From: Actinotalea sp. Marseille-Q4924
GTDB taxonomy: Bacteria; Actinomycetota; Actinomycetes; Actinomycetales; Cellulomonadaceae
Direction of reading: 5' to 3'
NCBI RefSeq assembly: GCF_916618755.1
Contig: NZ_CAKAKB010000001.1
Coordinates: 845,907-909,906, forward strand
DNA: 64,000 bases
The notes beneath the pieces were generated by a model. The model did no database searches. It saw only the letters and a program-made list of their open reading frames with translations, and was not told the origin of the DNA. Made by a program: the position numbers and the translations under genes. Positions 37,015 through 45,455 of the stretch are shown piece after piece; the stretch's first letter is position 1; the number at the start of each line of letters is the position of its first letter.

Positions 37015-37057
37015 GCGCTCACTCTGGGCGGCCCCCGGGCGCGGTGCAAGGGCCTGC

Positions 37058-37081
37058 GGCAACACGTGGCAACCGGTTGTC
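37058..37081. promoter_or_regulatory. LacI-type operator 1 (larA-larC / HAD-GH3)
   Basis: GGCAAC-ACGT-GGCAACCGGTTGTC. A near-perfect palindrome is preceded by a half-site exactly 10 bases upstream. It lies between the divergent starts at 37014 and 37154 and can control both units. Confidence 0.8.
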
Positions 37082-37153
37082 GTCCGGATCGGGCCGGAGC
37101 TTGACTGCAGATCGAGCGCGGCACGACGGCCGCCCCCAGACCCAGGAGACGAC

Positions 37154-38059
37154 GTGGCCCAGGCAGCCCCAGCACCGGCCGACGCGCTGGACGCCTTCCG
37201 GCCGCGGCACGACTTCTTCGTGGGCGTGGACTCCGACGGCTGCGCCTTCGACGCGATGGAGATCAAGCACAAGGAGTGCTTCACCCCCAACACCATCAAG
37301 CACTGGCGGCTGCAGGCGGTCTCGTCCGCCGCCCGCGAGACCGCGGAGTTCGTCAACCTCTACTCCACGCACCGCGGGCTCAACCGCTGGCGCGCCCTGG
37401 TGGAGGTGTTCGACCTGCTGCGTGAGCGGCCCGAGCCGGCGCGGCGCCACGTCGCCGTGCCCGCGGGCGACCGGCTGCGGGAGTTCATCACCTCCGGGAG
37501 GCCGCTGAGCACCGCGGGCCTGCGGGCGTACGCGGCCGAGCACCCCGACCCCGAGCTGGACCAGGCGCTGCGCTGGACCGACGGCGTGGACGCGGCCATC
37601 GCCGACATGGTGACGGGCGTGCCGCCGTTCACGGGCGTCCGGGAGACCCTCGCCCGCGCCGGTGAGCAGGCCGACGTCATGGTCGTGTCCGCGACACCCG
37701 TCGAGGCGCTCGAGCGCGAGTGGGGCGAGCACGGCCTCGCGGAGCTCGTCGACCTCATCGCCGGGCAGGAGATGGGCACCAAGGAGGACCACCTCCGCCA
37801 CGCCGCCGTCGGCCGCTACGACGCGGACCGGGTGCTCCTCGTCGGGGACGCACCGGGGGACCGGGCGGCCGCGGAGACGGCCGGGGTCCTCTTCTACCCG
37901 ATCCTGCCCGGGCGGGAGGACGAGTCCTGGCGCCGCCTGCACGACGAGGCGCTGGACCGCTTCTTCGCCGGGACGTACGCCGGCGCGTACGCCGACGCGC
38001 TGGCCGCCGAGTTCGCCGCCGTCCTGCCCTCGGTGCCCCCGTGGCACGAGCAGCCCTGA
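37154..38059 (+). CDS. HAD-superfamily hydrolase
   Basis: A 301-aa cytosolic HAD phosphatase-type protein. All four motifs are present: motif I GVDSDG (nucleophile Asp26, acid/base Asp28), motif II VVSAT, the lysine in GTKEDH, and motif IV LLVGDAPGD. A helical cap lies between motifs I and II, with the distinctive FDAMEIKHKECF following motif I. The substrate is probably a sugar phosphate, from context. GTG 37154 follows AGGAGA. It is transcribed with the GH3 gene from the promoter region carrying operator 1. Confidence 0.85.
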   Translation: MAQAAPAPADALDAFRPRHDFFVGVDSDGCAFDAMEIKHKECFTPNTIKHWRLQAVSSAARETAEFVNLYSTHRGLNRWRALVEVFDLLRERPEPARRHVAVPAGDRLREFITSGRPLSTAGLRAYAAEHPDPELDQALRWTDGVDAAIADMVTGVPPFTGVRETLARAGEQADVMVVSATPVEALEREWGEHGLAELVDLIAGQEMGTKEDHLRHAAVGRYDADRVLLVGDAPGDRAAAETAGVLFYPILPGREDESWRRLHDEALDRFFAGTYAGAYADALAAEFAAVLPSVPPWHEQP

Positions 38060-38060
38060 C

Positions 38061-38100
38061 CAGGACCGAGCAGCACCGACCAGCACCGACCAGCACCGAC
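38061..38100. repeat. Four 10-bp tandem repeats between HAD and GH3 genes
   Basis: CAGGACCGAG (38061-38070) is followed by three identical copies of CAGCACCGAC (38071-38100). The array starts two bases after the HAD stop codon and ends 26 bases before the GH3 ribosome-binding site. The period is one helical turn. Confidence 0.9.
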
Positions 38101-38139
38101 CACCCCCCGACCACGAGCATCAACCGAAGGAGTTCACGC

Positions 38140-39864
38140 GTGGGTACCACCGTCGACCTGAGGGCCCTGCCCTACCGACTGCCCGACGAGGGTGTCGCGT
38201 GGGTCGAGGAGACCCTCGCCTCGATGAGCGTCGAGGAGAAGGTCGGACAGCTGTTCTTCAACCTCTTCCACTTCGGCGGCGACGCCTTCGGCGGGAACAC
38301 GCTGACGAACGAGGAGATCCTCGCCCGCTACCACATCGGGGGTGCGCGCTACCACGGCGGCAGCGCCGAGCAGGTGCAGGGCCTCATCAACGACCTCCAG
38401 CGCGCGAGCCGCATCCCACTGCTCGTGGCCGCGAACTGCGAGTCGGGCGGCAACGGCGCGTGCGCCGAGGGCACGTACATCGCGACCGGCGCCCAGTCCG
38501 CGGCGAGCGGCGGCGAGGAGGTCCCGTTCCGCACAGGCGTCGTGTCCGCGCGGGAGGCCGGCGCCCTCGGGGTGAACGTCAACTTCGCGCCGATCGTCGA
38601 CATCCTCACCAACTGGCGCAACACCATCGTCAACACGCGCGCCCACGGCACGACCGCAGACGACGTCATCCGGTCGACCGGCGCCAAGGCGCGCGGGATC
38701 CGCTCCGAGTCGGACATGATCGTCTGCATCAAGCACTTCCCCGGTGACGGCACCGAGGAGCGGGACCAGCACCTCGTGCTCGGCGTCAACGAGCTCCAGC
38801 CGCAGGAGTGGGACGAGTCGTTCGGACGGGTGTACCAGCACCACATCGACGAGGGCGTAGAGATGATCATGGCTGGGCACATCGCCCTGCCGCACTACCA
38901 GAAGCTGCTCGACCCCGGCCTCGAGGACGCCGACATCCTGCCGGCGACCCTCGCGCCGGAGCTGCTCCAGGACCTGCTCAAGACGCGCCTCGGGTACAAC
39001 GGGCTGGTCGTCACCGACGCGAGCCACATGCTCGGCATGACGGCGGCGATGCGACGCCAGGACTACGTGCCCCGGGCCATCGCGGCCGGCTGCGACATGT
39101 TCCTGTTCTTCAACGACATCGCCGAGGACTTCGGGTTCATGCTCGACGGCGTCCGGGACGGCGTCATCACCCCGGAACGCCTCGACGACGCGGTCCGGCG
39201 GGTCCTGGGCCTCAAGGCCAAGCTCGACCTCGCCGGCAAGAAGGAGCGGGGCGAGCTGGCCAAGGGTGCCGCGGACCTCGAGGTGATCGGCTGCGAGGAG
39301 CACCTCCGGTGGCGTGCCGAGGCGGCCGACGCGTCCATCACGCTCGTCAAGAACACCCTGGACCAGCTCCCCATCCGCCCCGAGACCCATCGGCGGCTGC
39401 GGCTGTACTACCTGTCGCAGGAGAGCGACGGCATCTACGCGGCCGGCGAGGGCACCCTGGGCACGCTCGTGAGCGAGCTGGAGAGCCGCGGCTTCGAGGT
39501 GACCGTCAACGACGGCGCCTCGCGCGTCAAGGGGCCGACGCTCGCGTACCGCGACGAGGTCGACGCCGCGCTGGTGGTCGCGAACGTCGTGGGCTACGCC
39601 GGCGAGAACAACTACCGGATCCGCTGGAAGGTCGCCATGAGCACCGACGTGCCCTGGTACGTCCACGAGGTGCCGACGGTCATGGTGTCGCTCAACTACA
39701 CGACGCACCTGCACGACGCGACCATGGTCAAGGCCTACATCAACGCGTACCACGACAACCCGGAGGCGATCCGGCAGGTCGTCGACAAGCTCATGGGGGA
39801 GTCGCCGTTCCGGGGCTCGTACGACGACCTCGTGTGGACTGAGAAGTGGCAGGCGCGCCTGTAG
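38140..39864 (+). CDS. Glycoside hydrolase family 3 (NagZ-like beta-hexosaminidase or phosphorylase)
   Basis: A 574-aa protein without signal peptide, so cytosolic. The NagZ-type layout is intact: substrate-binding KHFPG (Lys198-His199), Asp-His acid/base dyad in RDQH (Asp209, His211) at the same spacing as NagZ Asp174/His176, and nucleophile Asp293 in VVTDASHM. A C-terminal GH3_C-like domain follows. Enzymes with this dyad cleave beta-N-acetylhexosaminides, and some, such as Nag3 of Cellulomonas fimi, use phosphate. It probably splits an imported oligosaccharide. GTG 38140 follows GAAGGAG. A perfect hairpin terminator lies downstream. Confidence 0.85.
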   Translation: MGTTVDLRALPYRLPDEGVAWVEETLASMSVEEKVGQLFFNLFHFGGDAFGGNTLTNEEILARYHIGGARYHGGSAEQVQGLINDLQRASRIPLLVAANCESGGNGACAEGTYIATGAQSAASGGEEVPFRTGVVSAREAGALGVNVNFAPIVDILTNWRNTIVNTRAHGTTADDVIRSTGAKARGIRSESDMIVCIKHFPGDGTEERDQHLVLGVNELQPQEWDESFGRVYQHHIDEGVEMIMAGHIALPHYQKLLDPGLEDADILPATLAPELLQDLLKTRLGYNGLVVTDASHMLGMTAAMRRQDYVPRAIAAGCDMFLFFNDIAEDFGFMLDGVRDGVITPERLDDAVRRVLGLKAKLDLAGKKERGELAKGAADLEVIGCEEHLRWRAEAADASITLVKNTLDQLPIRPETHRRLRLYYLSQESDGIYAAGEGTLGTLVSELESRGFEVTVNDGASRVKGPTLAYRDEVDAALVVANVVGYAGENNYRIRWKVAMSTDVPWYVHEVPTVMVSLNYTTHLHDATMVKAYINAYHDNPEAIRQVVDKLMGESPFRGSYDDLVWTEKWQARL

Positions 39865-39892
39865 GAAGGGGCGCTCCAGCAGGGGTGCGAGA

Positions 39893-39925
39893 AGGGGCAC
39901 GGCCACGACGGCCGTGCCCCTCTTT
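39893..39925 (+). terminator. Rho-independent terminator after the GH3 gene
   Basis: AGGGGCACGGCC (39893-39904) and GGCCGTGCCCCT (39910-39921) form a perfect 12-bp stem with a 5-base loop, followed by CTTT. It separates the HAD-GH3 unit from the transporter operon. Confidence 0.8.
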
Positions 39926-39958
39926 CATGCACCTGGGTGCGATGTCAAGGGGTCTGAG

Positions 39959-39982
39959 GGCAACTCTTGGCAACCGGTTGCT
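39959..39982. promoter_or_regulatory. LacI-type operator 2 (ABC importer operon)
   Basis: GGCAAC-TCTT-GGCAACCGGTTGCT, 127 bases before the substrate-binding-protein gene. The half-site plus palindrome spacing is the same as at operator 1. Confidence 0.8.
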
Positions 39983-40108
39983 CCCCGCTGACGACGGACG
40001 CGACCTTAGTCACACCCACCGGCGGGCACGGCCCCCGGAGCCCTCCCCCCGGGCACTGGCAGAACTCCCCCCGTCACAGCACGGCGGGCCCGACAGAAGG
40101 ACACGACG

Positions 40109-41680
40109 ATGACGTCCATCAGGACCTTTGCGCCCGCGGCCATCGCCGCCGTCGCCGCGCTCGCCCTGAGCGCGTGCGGTGGCGGCTCGGCCGCCCCCTC
40201 CACCGACACCCAGGACGGCCAGGAGGCCCAGGCGACCGGTGGCGCCGCCCGCGGCGGCACCCTCACCCTCGGCATCCTGCAGGAGCCGGCGTCCTGGGAC
40301 CCGGCTCAGGCCCACGTCGGGCACATGCTGCAGCCGTTCCAGGCCGCGTACGACACGCTGCTGCTCCGCGAGCCGGACGGCACCCTCGCGCCGATGCTCG
40401 CGACCGAGTGGGGCTACACCGACGACGCGAACACCGTGCTGTCGCTGGACCTGCGCACCGACGTGACCTTCTCCGACGGCGCGCCGTTCGACGCCGCGGC
40501 CGTGGTCGCCAACATCGAGCACTTCAAGGCCGACAACGGGCGCCAGGCGGCGCAGGCCGCCGCCATCTCCACGGTGACCGCGGTCGACGCCGACACGGTC
40601 GAGATCGCCCTGTCCTCCCCGGACCCCGCGATGGAGTACTACCTCAGCCAGGCCCTCGGCCTCATGGGTTCCCCCGCCGCGCTCGGCAGCGACGGGATGG
40701 ACCGGCTCCCCGTCGGCACCGGTCCGTACGTCATGGTCGCCGACCAGTCGGTCGTCGGCTCGCAGTACGTGTTCACCGCGCGGGAGGACTACTGGAACCC
40801 CGAGCTGCAGCGCTGGGACCAGATCACCATGAAGTTCCTCGCCGACGTGACGTCGCGGGTCAACGCCCTCGTCTCGGGCGAGGTCGACGCGGCGCTGCTC
40901 GACGCCACCACGTACCAGCAGGCGGAGGCAGCCGGCAAGGCGCTCGTCGAGTACGGCACCGACTGGCAGGGGCTGCTCCTCATGGACCGCGACGGCGCCT
41001 CCGACGAGGCGCTGGCCGACGTCCGGGTGCGCCAGGCGATCAACCACGCGTTCGACCGCGAGGCGATGCTGGCCCAGATCGGCGGCGGCAAGGGTGAGGT
41101 GACGAGCCAGGTCTTCGGCACGGCGACCGAGGGCTACGACGCCGAGCTCGACGACTACTACGCCTACGACCCGGAGAAGGCCAAGGAGCTCCTGGCCGAG
41201 GCCGGCTACGCCGACGGCCTGACCATCGAGATGCCGGTCATCACCCCCGGCGGCGAGACGATCATGACCTTCGTCACCCAGCAGCTCGCCGACGTCGGCA
41301 TCACGGTCGAGCAGACGTCCGCCCCGGCCGCCGACTACGTCGCCAACCTCGGCCAGGGCACGTGGGGCGCCGCCTGGTTCAGCCTCTTCCAGGGTCCGGA
41401 CTGGGTCGCCGTGCAGCAGATCATCTCCACCGACGCGCTGTACAACCCCTTCGACTCGGCCACGCCCGAGATCGAGGCGGCGATCGAGGTGCTGCGGGCC
41501 GGCGGCGACGACTCCGCGGAGGCGGCCGCCGAGATCAACCGGATCATCACGGAGGAGGCCTGGTTCGCGCCGTGGTTCCGGCCCAGCCAGCTCTACTTCC
41601 ACGACGCGGCCAAGGTCGTCGTGGAGCCGCAGATCCAGATGGCCGTGCCGGCCATCTACAACTACGCGCCGGCCTCCTGA
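40109..41680 (+). CDS. ABC transporter substrate-binding lipoprotein, family 5
   Basis: A 523-aa extracellular lipoprotein. The signal peptide ends in lipobox LSAC (Cys23) followed by a Gly/Ser/Thr linker. The mature part is a family-5 (SBP_bac_5) solute-binding protein: GGTLTLGILQEPASWDPA at the N-terminus, NTVLSLDLRTDVTFSDGAPF, GTGPYVMV and VNALVSGEVDAALLD. Family 5 includes binders of peptides, oligosaccharides and nickel chelates. Operator 2 upstream and the enzyme set suggest a uronate-containing oligosaccharide or glucuronide; a nickel complex for the LarA cofactor is the main alternative. AGAAGGA lies 7 bases before the ATG. Confidence 0.9.
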   Translation: MTSIRTFAPAAIAAVAALALSACGGGSAAPSTDTQDGQEAQATGGAARGGTLTLGILQEPASWDPAQAHVGHMLQPFQAAYDTLLLREPDGTLAPMLATEWGYTDDANTVLSLDLRTDVTFSDGAPFDAAAVVANIEHFKADNGRQAAQAAAISTVTAVDADTVEIALSSPDPAMEYYLSQALGLMGSPAALGSDGMDRLPVGTGPYVMVADQSVVGSQYVFTAREDYWNPELQRWDQITMKFLADVTSRVNALVSGEVDAALLDATTYQQAEAAGKALVEYGTDWQGLLLMDRDGASDEALADVRVRQAINHAFDREAMLAQIGGGKGEVTSQVFGTATEGYDAELDDYYAYDPEKAKELLAEAGYADGLTIEMPVITPGGETIMTFVTQQLADVGITVEQTSAPAADYVANLGQGTWGAAWFSLFQGPDWVAVQQIISTDALYNPFDSATPEIEAAIEVLRAGGDDSAEAAAEINRIITEEAWFAPWFRPSQLYFHDAAKVVVEPQIQMAVPAIYNYAPAS

Positions 41681-41687
41681 GCCGCAC

Positions 41688-41721
41688 GGGTGGGGCGAGG
41701 TCGACCGACCTCGCCCCACCC
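41688..41721 (+). terminator. Intra-operon stem-loop after the binding-protein gene
   Basis: GGGTGGGGCGAGG (41688-41700) pairs perfectly with CCTCGCCCCACCC (41709-41721); the stem can be extended by three pairs. It is followed by a run of C, not T. It lies between the binding-protein gene and the permeases, where such hairpins protect the upstream mRNA or partly stop transcription so that the binding protein is made in excess. Confidence 0.6.
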
Positions 41722-41758
41722 CCCCCACCCACTCCAGCCCACCGTCACGGAGCCCCGC

Positions 41759-42700
41759 ATGCTCGTCATGATCGCCAGGCGTCTGGCCTCGGGTGTCGTC
41801 GTCCTCGCCACCGTCGCCGTCCTCGCCTTCACCATGCTCTACATGAACTCGGGCAACGTCGCCCGCAACATCCTGGGCGACCAGGCCACCGACGAGGCAG
41901 TCGCGCTGAAGCAGGCCCAGCTCGGGCTGGACCAGCCGCTGCTGTCCCGCCTCGGCGACTGGTTCGCCGGCGCGGCCCGCGGCGAGCTGGGCAAGTCCTG
42001 GTTCACCAACGAGGCCGTCATCGACGCGATCGCCTCCAAGCTCCCCGTCACGCTCGCCATGGTGGGCATCGCCATCGTGCTCATCGCCGTCGTCGCCACC
42101 TGGCTCGGTGTCACCGCCGCGGTGCGTCGCGGCTGGGTCGACAGGTTCGTGCAGGTGCTCGCCGTGACCGGCAACTCCGTCCCCGGGTTCATCATCGGCG
42201 TGCTGCTCGCGTGGGCGTTCGCCATCCAGCTCGGCTGGTTCCCGGCGATCTCGACCATCGCACCGGGCGCCGGTGCCTCGGCGTGGGTGATGTCCCTGAC
42301 GCTGCCGATCATCGCCCTGGTGATCAACGGCGTCGCGAGCGCGGCCCAGCAGATCCGCAGCGCGTACATCCGGCAGCTCGAGATGGACTACGTGCGCACG
42401 CTGCGCAGCCGGGGGATCGGCGAGAGCGAGATCCTCGTCAAGCACGTCCTGCGGTCCGCGGCCCCGGCCGGTCTCACCGTGCTCAGCCTCCAGTTCATCG
42501 GCCTCCTCGGTGGTGTGGTCATCATCGAGTCGATCTTCGCCATCCCCGGCCTCGGCCGGCTGGCCGTCACCGCCACGACCCAGAGCGACCTGCCGCTCGT
42601 CATGGGCGTGGTCATCTACACGGTGCTCATCGTCATCGTGGTCAACCTGGCCGTGGACATCGCCAACGGCTGGCTCAACCCGAAGGTGCGTGTGTCATGA
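41759..42700 (+). CDS. ABC transporter permease (DppB/OppB type)
   Basis: A 313-aa membrane protein with six helices. It starts [15 protein letters not shown], and its cytoplasmic EAA-type loop reads [19 protein letters not shown], followed by KHVLRSAAP and [14 protein letters not shown], as in DppB-type permeases. ATG 41759 has CGGAG upstream. Its stop overlaps the start of the next gene as ATGA. It forms the transmembrane channel with the permease half of the following fusion protein. Confidence 0.9.
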   Translation: MLVMIARRLASGVVVLATVAVLAFTMLYMNSGNVARNILGDQATDEAVALKQAQLGLDQPLLSRLGDWFAGAARGELGKSWFTNEAVIDAIASKLPVTLAMVGIAIVLIAVVATWLGVTAAVRRGWVDRFVQVLAVTGNSVPGFIIGVLLAWAFAIQLGWFPAISTIAPGAGASAWVMSLTLPIIALVINGVASAAQQIRSAYIRQLEMDYVRTLRSRGIGESEILVKHVLRSAAPAGLTVLSLQFIGLLGGVVIIESIFAIPGLGRLAVTATTQSDLPLVMGVVIYTVLIVIVVNLAVDIANGWLNPKVRVS

Positions 42701-44523
42701 GCGAGGCGCAGACCCTCACCACCCCCGACCCCGTCGGGGGCGCGGCGGCCCCGGTCGGCCAGACCGGCACCGTCGCGCGGTCGTCGGCCTGGCGCCGGCT
42801 GCTGAAGAACCCCATGGGCGTCGCCGCGATCGTCCTCCTGGCGCTCGCGGGCCTGGCGGCGGTCCTCGCCGACGTCCTGGCCCCGTTCGACCCCAACTTC
42901 GCGGACCTCACGGCGGTCCTGCTCCCGCCGGGCGGCGAGCACCTGCTGAGCACGGACTCCGCGGGCCGCGACATCGCCTCGAGGCTCCTCTTCGGCGCAC
43001 GCGTCACGCTGCTCTCGGCGGCCCTGGCCGCCGGCGTCGCGATCGCCATCGGCCTGCCGTCCGGCCTCGTCGCCGGCTACTACGGCGCCTGGTTCGACGG
43101 CCTGTCCAACTGGTCCACCAACATCCTCATGGCGCTGCCCTCCATGATCGTCCTGCTGGCGGTGCGCGCGGCCATCGGCCCGTCGACGTGGGTCTCGATG
43201 ATCGTGTTCGGCGTGCTGCTCAGCCCGGGCTACTTCCGCCTCACCCGCACCGCCGTGCAGTCCGTCCGCGACGAGCTCTACGTCGACGCCGCGCGCGTCT
43301 CGGGCCTGTCGGACCTGCGGATCATCGGCCGGCACATCTTCACCGTGGTGCGGGCGCCGATCATCATCCAGACCGCGATGGTGTGCGGCATCGCGATCTC
43401 GATCCAGTCCGCGCTCGAGTTCCTCGGGCTGGGCGACCCGACGGTCCCCACGTGGGGCGTCATGGTCAGCGACGGCTTCCGCAACATCTACCGCGAGCCG
43501 CTCAACCTGCTGTGGCCCACGATCGCCATCTCGGTCGTCATCGGCGCGTTCGTCCTGCTCGGCAACGCGCTGCGCGACTCCCTGGAGGACCTCGAGAAGA
43601 CCAAGGAGAAGCGCGCCAAGCCGGCTCGCGGGGCCAAGGTCGCCGCCGTCGAGGTCGGCACCGAGCACCACCTCCTCAAGGTGAGCGGCCTCGCCGTCGC
43701 CTACCCGCAGCCGGGCGGTGGTCGCAAGACCGTCGTCGACGGCGTCTCCTTCCACGTGGACCGCAACGAGGTCGTCGGGATCGTCGGGGAGTCCGGCTCG
43801 GGCAAGTCCCAGACGGCGTTCTCGATCCTCGGGCTGCTCCCGGACAACGCGATCATCGCCGGTGGTGCGATCCAGTTCGACGGGTCCTACCTCGTCGCCC
43901 CCGGCGAGGACGGGGTCAGCCAGAACCGGCTCGCCCCGCTGCGCGGCAAGCGCCTGGCGTACATCCCGCAGGAGCCGATGAGCAACCTGGACCCGGCGTT
44001 CACCATCGGGTCCCAGCTCGCCCGGCCGATGCAGAAGGTGCTGGGGCTGTCCAAGGAGGCGGCGCGCGCCCGTGCGCAGGAGCTGCTGGCCAGCGTCGGC
44101 ATCCCCGACCCGGCCCGCACGATGGAGGCCTACCCGCACGAGATCTCCGGCGGCATGGCGCAGCGCGTGCTCATCGCCGGTGCCATCTCCTGCGACCCCG
44201 ATCTGGTCATCGCCGACGAGCCGACCACGGCCCTGGACGTCACGGTCCAGGCGGAGGTCCTGGACGTGCTCCGCGGGCTGCAGGCCTCACGGGGGATGGG
44301 GATCCTCCTCGTCACCCACAACTTCGGGGTCGTCGCCGACCTCTGCGACCGCGTCGTGGTCATGCAGAACGGCCGGCTCGTCGAGCAGGGCGACGTCCGC
44401 ACGATCCTGCGGTCCCCGAGCCACCCGTACACGCAGATGCTCCTGTCCTCGATGCTCGAGGGCAAGGAGCCCATGACCCGGCTGCTGGGCGAGGTCCCGG
44501 CTGCCCTGGAGGTGGCACGATGA
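42697..44523 (+). CDS. Fused ABC permease (DppC type) and ATPase (DppD type)
   Basis: A 608-aa fusion. Residues 1-295 are a DppC-type permease with N-terminal cytosolic segment, FDPN loop, [15 protein letters not shown] loop [15 protein letters not shown] and ALEFLGLG. A Lys-rich linker (about 295-325) joins it to a DppD-type ATPase: Walker A GESGSGKS (364-371), signature ISGGMAQR, Walker [14 protein letters not shown]-loop VTHNF, and the family's HPYTQMLL tail. The [14 protein letters not shown] segment is normal. The start overlaps the DppB stop, and the end overlaps the next ATPase gene, both as ATGA. Confidence 0.92.
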   Translation: MSEAQTLTTPDPVGGAAAPVGQTGTVARSSAWRRLLKNPMGVAAIVLLALAGLAAVLADVLAPFDPNFADLTAVLLPPGGEHLLSTDSAGRDIASRLLFGARVTLLSAALAAGVAIAIGLPSGLVAGYYGAWFDGLSNWSTNILMALPSMIVLLAVRAAIGPSTWVSMIVFGVLLSPGYFRLTRTAVQSVRDELYVDAARVSGLSDLRIIGRHIFTVVRAPIIIQTAMVCGIAISIQSALEFLGLGDPTVPTWGVMVSDGFRNIYREPLNLLWPTIAISVVIGAFVLLGNALRDSLEDLEKTKEKRAKPARGAKVAAVEVGTEHHLLKVSGLAVAYPQPGGGRKTVVDGVSFHVDRNEVVGIVGESGSGKSQTAFSILGLLPDNAIIAGGAIQFDGSYLVAPGEDGVSQNRLAPLRGKRLAYIPQEPMSNLDPAFTIGSQLARPMQKVLGLSKEAARARAQELLASVGIPDPARTMEAYPHEISGGMAQRVLIAGAISCDPDLVIADEPTTALDVTVQAEVLDVLRGLQASRGMGILLVTHNFGVVADLCDRVVVMQNGRLVEQGDVRTILRSPSHPYTQMLLSSMLEGKEPMTRLLGEVPAALEVAR

Positions 44524-45356
44524 CCGCTCCGGACCTGCTGACGGTCGACGACCTCGTCGTCGAGTACCCGGGCAAGGGCCTGTTCGCCAAGCCGTTCCGC
44601 GTGCTCCACGGCGTCTCCGCCCGCATCGGTCCCGGCGAGACCCTCGGTCTCGTGGGGGAGTCGGGCTCCGGCAAGACGACCCTGGGCCGTGCCGTGCTGG
44701 GGCTCGCGCCGGTGACGGCGGGCCGCATCACCTTCGACGGCAAGGACATCAGCCACGCGTCCCGCCGGGACCGCAGGGCACTGAGCCAGGACCTGCAGGT
44801 GGTCTTCCAGGACCCCTACACGTCCCTCAACCCGTCCCTGACCGTCGGCGACATCCTCTCCGAGCCACTGGGGATCCAGGGCGTCACCGGCCCGCAGGCG
44901 CGGGCCCGCGTCAAGGAGCTCCTCGACCGGGTGCACATGCCGCAGGACGCGATGGGCCGGCTGCCCCGGGAGTTCTCCGGCGGTCAGCGGCAGCGGATCG
45001 CCATCGCGCGGGCGCTGGCGCTGCGGCCCAGGCTCATCGTCTGCGACGAGCCGGTCAGCGCCCTCGACCTGTCGACGCAGGCCCGCGTGCTGGACCTGCT
45101 GCTGGAGATCCAGCAGGCGACGGGTGTCTCCTACCTGTTCGTCTCGCACGACCTGGACGTCGTGCGGCACGTGAGCCACCGTGTCGCGGTCCTCTACAAG
45201 GGCGAGCTCGTGGAGCAGGGACCGGCGCAGAAGGTCACGCAGGACCCGGACCACCCGTACACGCGCCGGCTCCTGCTGGCCTCGCCGGTCCCCGACCCGG
45301 ACCGGCAGGCCGTGCGTCGCGCCGCCCGGCTCGCCGAGGTCGGTGCGGGCGTCTGA
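44520..45356 (+). CDS. ABC transporter ATPase (DppF/OppF type)
   Basis: A 278-aa ATPase. Walker A is GESGSGKTT, Q-loop VFQDPYTSLNP, signature FSGGQRQR, Walker B LIVCDEPVSALD, H-loop VSHDL, and the C-terminus has HPYTRRLLLASPVPDP. It is the partner of the ATPase half of the preceding fusion, so the complex has two different nucleotide-binding sites. It is the last gene of the transporter operon; a perfect 18-bp inverted repeat follows before lacI. Confidence 0.93.
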   Translation: MTAPDLLTVDDLVVEYPGKGLFAKPFRVLHGVSARIGPGETLGLVGESGSGKTTLGRAVLGLAPVTAGRITFDGKDISHASRRDRRALSQDLQVVFQDPYTSLNPSLTVGDILSEPLGIQGVTGPQARARVKELLDRVHMPQDAMGRLPREFSGGQRQRIAIARALALRPRLIVCDEPVSALDLSTQARVLDLLLEIQQATGVSYLFVSHDLDVVRHVSHRVAVLYKGELVEQGPAQKVTQDPDHPYTRRLLLASPVPDPDRQAVRRAARLAEVGAGV

Positions 45357-45380
45357 CGGCGCCCCTCCGCGCGGTGCGTG

Positions 45381-45419
45381 CCGGTTGCCCCGGTCGGGTC
45401 CCCCGACCGGGGCAACCGG
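45381..45419. promoter_or_regulatory. Perfect 18-bp inverted repeat overlapping operator 3
   Basis: CCGGTTGCCCCGGTCGGG (45381-45398) and its exact complement (45402-45419) are separated by TCC. It ends the transporter operon and overlaps operator 3. Both arms contain a CCGGTTGCC half-site, so it may act as terminator, as a paired operator, or both. Confidence 0.65.
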
Positions 45420-45424
45420 TTGCC
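45411..45424. promoter_or_regulatory. LacI-type operator 3 (lacI autoregulation)
   Basis: GGCAACCGGTTGCC, a perfect 14-bp palindrome with a central CG step as LacI-family hinge helices prefer. It lies 20 bases before the -10 of the regulator gene. It lacks the half-site 10 bases upstream found at the other six operators. Confidence 0.85.
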
Positions 45425-45443
45425 GTCGCGGTCGCGCCGTCCC

Positions 45444-45449
45444 TAGGTT
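45444..45449 (+). promoter_or_regulatory. Predicted -10 TAGGTT, leaderless lacI promoter
   Basis: TAGGTT ends 7 bases before the regulator ATG at 45456; operator 3 covers the -35 region. Confidence 0.6.
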
Positions 45450-45455
45450 GAGCCC

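Noticed and set aside
38731..38772. GH3 protein seemed to lack the catalytic histidine (FPGDG in place of FPGHG)
   Set aside because: In NagZ the acid/base dyad is the Asp-x-His after this motif. Counting from the conserved Lys-His, Asp209 and His211 fall exactly at those positions, so the dyad is intact.
40109..45356. Annotation of the importer as a dipeptide transporter
   Set aside because: Gene family names suggest it, but the operator and neighbours are carbohydrate genes; cargo left open.
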